From: Verrucomicrobiota bacterium
GTDB lineage: Bacteria; Chlamydiota; Chlamydiia; Chlamydiales; JAEYWL01
Length of the DNA: 15,999 nt
Direction of reading: 5' to 3'
Assembly (NCBI GenBank): GCA_023428915.1
Contig: JAEYWL010000037.1
Location: 1-15,999, forward strand
This document shows, in pieces, positions 12,804 through 15,999 of this stretch; the stretch's first letter is position 1, and each line of letters starts with the position of its first letter. The position numbers were made by a program, and so were the translations under genes. The notes under the pieces are model-generated. The model was not told the DNA's origin, did no database searches, and saw only the letters and a program-made list of their open reading frames with translations.

Positions 12804-15800
12804 ATGAATGTCACATCAACTAACTTCAATAAATTAAAAACTATTAATGAAGCTCTGGCTGATCCAGCTAAACTGATGACTCATGATTTCTATGAGGTCT
12901 TAAAAGGCCGCAAGGTCAGAGCTGATAAAAAAATAAACCGCAATCGTGTGGTCGAGTTAATTCAGAACAATACTAAACAAGCCCTTATGGAGATGGCAGG
13001 AGCTACTCCTGGAAATTCCCTGCACTTAGTGCAGGGCAAGCAAGAATTAGATAAATTGCTAAAGGAAATGAAGGGCAACCTCGAGAAATATACCGACAGT
13101 CAAAGACCTTATGCATATGCAGTTCGTTTCGCTGATCCACATTATGAAGATTTAAAAGAAGTTTCAAACGAAACAGCAGATCTTATCCAGAGAGCTATTG
13201 CTCGTATAAACACAAATTCAAGAGCTTTATTTGATCGTGATGCCGATCTACTTTCCTCTGAGATTGCTCAAGAGCTGCAAACTGCCACCGATCATTATTT
13301 AGCCGACGCCTTAGGTATTAAGGGCCAAATCAATCTGCTGGAACTAGACAACTTAGACAGGCTGGATGTTGAAGAGAATGCCGCCGAAATTGCAGAAGTC
13401 GTGCAAGGCGTCCTCGTCAAACAGCCCTTAGAAAAGTCTAAAGCTGTTGGCGATGCCAAAAATCTTGAAGGTCATGTTAAGAAAATCTCCGCCGGCATTG
13501 AAAAAAGAATTAATGAGATTGCAGAAAAAAAACTATTCCACGGCCTATCTAATTCCGATAAGGCGCAAATGCTTAATAGCAAGCTGCAGGAGGAGCTGAA
13601 AACACAAGCTACCCTGGTAGAATTAAAGAGCAACCGCCTGACAGTCAATAAAGCCGGCGTTACTGAAGCTGTTAAAAGTTACATTGTGACCCCTTTTGAT
13701 GATAAAGAAGCAACCAAATCCGCTTTATTCAAAGAAGAAAAGATTGGCTTTTTCCAAACTATCGGCAACTTCTTTGCTTCCCTGTTCAAGCCTAAAGATC
13801 CAGAAGTGGATATTGTCCGCTTGCACATTAAAGCAAAAGTATCTGCCGCCATTTCTCAATATTATGGCAGCTCCGACAATGCCACCAAAAAGGAACTCTA
13901 TCTGAAGAGCCAATTATATACAGAACAGCTAATCGAAGAGATAAAAAATGAATTAGCGCCGCGTTTTGAAAGCGAGAATCCAGCTGTAACTGCGCAGCTG
14001 GATGAGCAAGCTTTAAGGGATGTAATCCAAGCCGCTTTGGTTAAAAAGCTGGGTTTAAAAGACCGCCTTACCAAAAACTTGCACTACAATAAACAAGCCG
14101 CAGATATCAATCATATCTTTACTACAGCTACGCAAGCCATTGAAAAGGATATCAAAGCGAACGAAGGGACTGCAGCCCAAGAACACTATCGCAAAATTGA
14201 GTTGGTGTACAAAACTCTGCCTTCTTTAAAAGCTGAAAAAGAAGCCCTGGAGGAACTGGCAAAAATCCCTGAAACCGATGACAACCGCGAAATGCTGCAA
14301 GCCATGTGGAAGCATTTGCTTGCTTCTTCCTACCCTGCAAAAGAATTAAAGCACAGCGCAGCAGTGGAAAAGTATCGCAACTACTTAGTGGTTAAAGATG
14401 CAATGCCGGAAGGTATGAGAGAAGATCTGGAGTTGTTTGCTTTGCAGCATGTAGAGACCCTTCTCAAAGGTACCGATATCCGCTTGATCGTGGACAATGC
14501 GAAAAAGGCCTTAACTAAAGAAGAAAAAGAGATTGTCGATATCGTTGCAGCTGGTATTGCTGGTCAAGAATTGACAGCGACTCAAGAAGAAAAAGTCGGC
14601 CACTTCATGACGAGGACTGTAGCGAATACCCGCATCAATAAAATTATTGGCGAAATTGTCGGTAAAAAGAAAAGTTTTATCAATGAAGTGGGAGACACTA
14701 TCATCCAATTAATTTTTGAAAACAAAGAGTTGAATATTCCAGCCGATGAAGATTTTGTTAAGGAGGTTAAAGAACACGCTGGCCTTAATTTTTTTGAGCG
14801 TAAGTTAGGCTTACTTGCCTTCAAAATGCAAAAAGCAGGAGTACCTGAACTAAAGGCTACTGATGAGCAGGTTCAAGCTATGAACTTTATCCGCTATCTA
14901 AGCTGGAAAACTAGATATTTAGATCAAGCAGTTAAGGTGGTGGAAAAATTAGGACGGAATTATAAAAACTACAAAAAAGGCGCTCCTATTAATCAGCAAG
15001 ACAAAGTCAGCTTAAAAGAAATGTCTATGCTGCGCAACGTCATCAGATTAAGGGATGAAATTAATAATAAGGCCGATGACTCGTTACATGAGATCATCGC
15101 AAATAATGAAGTATTTAAAAACAAGGTATTCCAAGTAGCGGAAAAAGCTGATGATTTGCTTGCAAAGGTCGGCAGTCAATATGCTGATCAAGCTCCAGGG
15201 CACTATCGCAGCGGCGACTTAGTGGCAGAGCACATGGTGCGCTCCAGAGTCTTATACGACACTAGAAAAGACCTAGAACACCAACTGCTGGAAACTTTTG
15301 TCTCTTCTTATCAACATGGCGCAGTATTTGCCGTAGATAAAAAAGCTTTATACATTTCTGAACTACAACGTAGTCATGAGTTTAACAAAGTTGGGTATGA
15401 ACATTCTCTTGTAAATGATATATGGAGGCTTGACCCTTCCCGCTTAGTTCAAGGAAACACTTTAACTCATGTAATTGAAATGTACCGCAGCCTAGGGATC
15501 ACAGACTGGCGCGAAGCCGTGAGAAAGGAGTTTGAAAAGCAGAGTTTAGCGATCCATAAAAAAGATTATGAAAATCTTGAAAACAATACTAAAAACCGTT
15601 TTGTAGCTGGAACGCTGGATTGGGTACCTTTTGGCCATAAAGGCAAGAAAGTTACCGACTGGGAAAAAGAGGTGAAGGCAAAGTTGGAAAGTGAGGAGCA
15701 TCAAAATATGATCTGCTCTGAGTTTGCCACCAACACGACTATTTTAGCCTTAATCGAAATGGAGAAAGCCTTAAAAGCAAAATTGGTAGAGCATTATAAA

Positions 15801-15989
15801 AAACAAAAAAACACAGCTCTTGAGGCTCATTATCAAAAAGCAGACACACATCTTTTTGAGATCCCATATCCAAGAGATCTCAAGTTAGACACTGTGCACC
15901 CCGGCATGATGGTGGATCTACTGAAGAAAAAAGGCTGCTTGCAAAAAATAGAGCCGCCTAAAATCCTCAAAGCGATGTTCGCCGTCTAA
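12804..15989 (+). CDS. Large helical protein with C-terminal permuted papain-fold (YiiX/NlpC-P60-like) domain; candidate effector
   Basis: 1061 aa, ending in tandem stops (TAATAA). No signal peptide. The N-terminus is Asn/Thr/Ser-rich (MNVTSTNFNK), as in many type III substrates. Residues ~1-790 are highly charged and predicted helical by composition, with one hydrophobic/aromatic patch, TIGNFFASLF, at about 320-330; I recognise no domain there. The last ~260 residues carry the ordered signature of circularly permuted papain-like hydrolases: GD (804-805, SGDLVAEHMV), His838 in YQHGAVF, Glu853 in LYISEL, a W-R-x-x-P strand (DIWRLDPSRL), and Cys971 in MICSEFA near the end. In YiiX/YebB-type enzymes the same order, GD...H...E...C-SE, forms a Cys-His active site that acts on amide or thioester/lipid bonds. 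It is monocistronic and divergent from pbp3. The catalytic call is inference from motif order; substrate unknown. Confidence 0.75.
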   Translation: MNVTSTNFNKLKTINEALADPAKLMTHDFYEVLKGRKVRADKKINRNRVVELIQNNTKQALMEMAGATPGNSLHLVQGKQELDKLLKEMKGNLEKYTDSQRPYAYAVRFADPHYEDLKEVSNETADLIQRAIARINTNSRALFDRDADLLSSEIAQELQTATDHYLADALGIKGQINLLELDNLDRLDVEENAAEIAEVVQGVLVKQPLEKSKAVGDAKNLEGHVKKISAGIEKRINEIAEKKLFHGLSNSDKAQMLNSKLQEELKTQATLVELKSNRLTVNKAGVTEAVKSYIVTPFDDKEATKSALFKEEKIGFFQTIGNFFASLFKPKDPEVDIVRLHIKAKVSAAISQYYGSSDNATKKELYLKSQLYTEQLIEEIKNELAPRFESENPAVTAQLDEQALRDVIQAALVKKLGLKDRLTKNLHYNKQAADINHIFTTATQAIEKDIKANEGTAAQEHYRKIELVYKTLPSLKAEKEALEELAKIPETDDNREMLQAMWKHLLASSYPAKELKHSAAVEKYRNYLVVKDAMPEGMREDLELFALQHVETLLKGTDIRLIVDNAKKALTKEEKEIVDIVAAGIAGQELTATQEEKVGHFMTRTVANTRINKIIGEIVGKKKSFINEVGDTIIQLIFENKELNIPADEDFVKEVKEHAGLNFFERKLGLLAFKMQKAGVPELKATDEQVQAMNFIRYLSWKTRYLDQAVKVVEKLGRNYKNYKKGAPINQQDKVSLKEMSMLRNVIRLRDEINNKADDSLHEIIANNEVFKNKVFQVAEKADDLLAKVGSQYADQAPGHYRSGDLVAEHMVRSRVLYDTRKDLEHQLLETFVSSYQHGAVFAVDKKALYISELQRSHEFNKVGYEHSLVNDIWRLDPSRLVQGNTLTHVIEMYRSLGITDWREAVRKEFEKQSLAIHKKDYENLENNTKNRFVAGTLDWVPFGHKGKKVTDWEKEVKAKLESEEHQNMICSEFATNTTILALIEMEKALKAKLVEHYKKQKNTALEAHYQKADTHLFEIPYPRDLKLDTVHPGMMVDLLKKKGCLQKIEPPKILKAMFAV

Positions 15990-15999
15990 TAAAAAAAAA

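Noticed and set aside
15990..15999. A-rich end of the window as a terminator or poly-A feature
   Set aside because: Only about ten bases are visible and no hairpin can be seen before the window ends.

Overview
The window looks like chromosomal DNA from an environmental, amoeba-associated member of the Chlamydiae (Parachlamydia/Waddlia-like). The main evidence is the contiguous operon pbp3(ftsI)-murE-amiA on the minus strand (12553 to 8293), which is the order known from Chlamydia trachomatis (CT270-CT269-CT268). The AT-rich spacers, weak Shine-Dalgarno sites, a series of paralogous hydrophobic proteins of Inc-like appearance, and a giant effector-like ORF fit the same assignment. The phylum call is inference from gene order and protein style; no rRNA gene or phylogenetic marker is present.

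Layout. (1) 1-227: dense inverted repeats, including a nested 170-bp palindrome with perfect 20-bp ends, a second perfect hairpin, and one copy of a 31-32 bp dispersed repeat. (2) 274-723, minus: a host-attachment/baeRF family protein. (3) 724-1420: a gene-free AT-rich region carrying a 160-bp MITE-like element bounded by TA dinucleotides. (4) 1421-2299, plus: a secreted esterase of the Fes/IroE/esterase-D type. (5) 2437-3096 and 3320-3964, plus: two paralogous secreted proteins ending in textbook PEP-CTERM sorting signals. Each is followed by an almost identical 3' block that contains a rho-independent terminator. (6) 4055-8034, minus: four divergent paralogues of about 250-280 aa with a C-terminal two-lobed hydrophobic segment. 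They are arranged as two gene pairs (7279-8034 + 6451-7263 and 4922-5686 + 4055-4894), separated by a membrane-anchored tandem-SLBB protein (5817-6305). A good sigma-70-type promoter precedes the second pair. (7) 8217-8291: another copy of the dispersed GGTCC-rich repeat. (8) 8293-12553, minus: the division/peptidoglycan operon pbp3-murE-amiA, tightly packed, with an ATGA overlap between murE and amiA. (9) 12804-15989, plus: a 1061-aa, largely helical protein whose last ~260 residues carry the ordered GD...H...E...C-S-E-F signature of a circularly permuted papain/NlpC-P60 (YiiX-like) hydrolase.

How the parts relate. The pbp3-murE-amiA operon makes meso-DAP-containing peptidoglycan precursor, cross-links it at the division site and processes it. 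The remaining genes look accessory: candidate inclusion-membrane proteins, a candidate secreted cysteine hydrolase, and surface-directed PEP-CTERM proteins next to a secreted esterase. No tRNA, rRNA, CRISPR array or intact transposase was seen.
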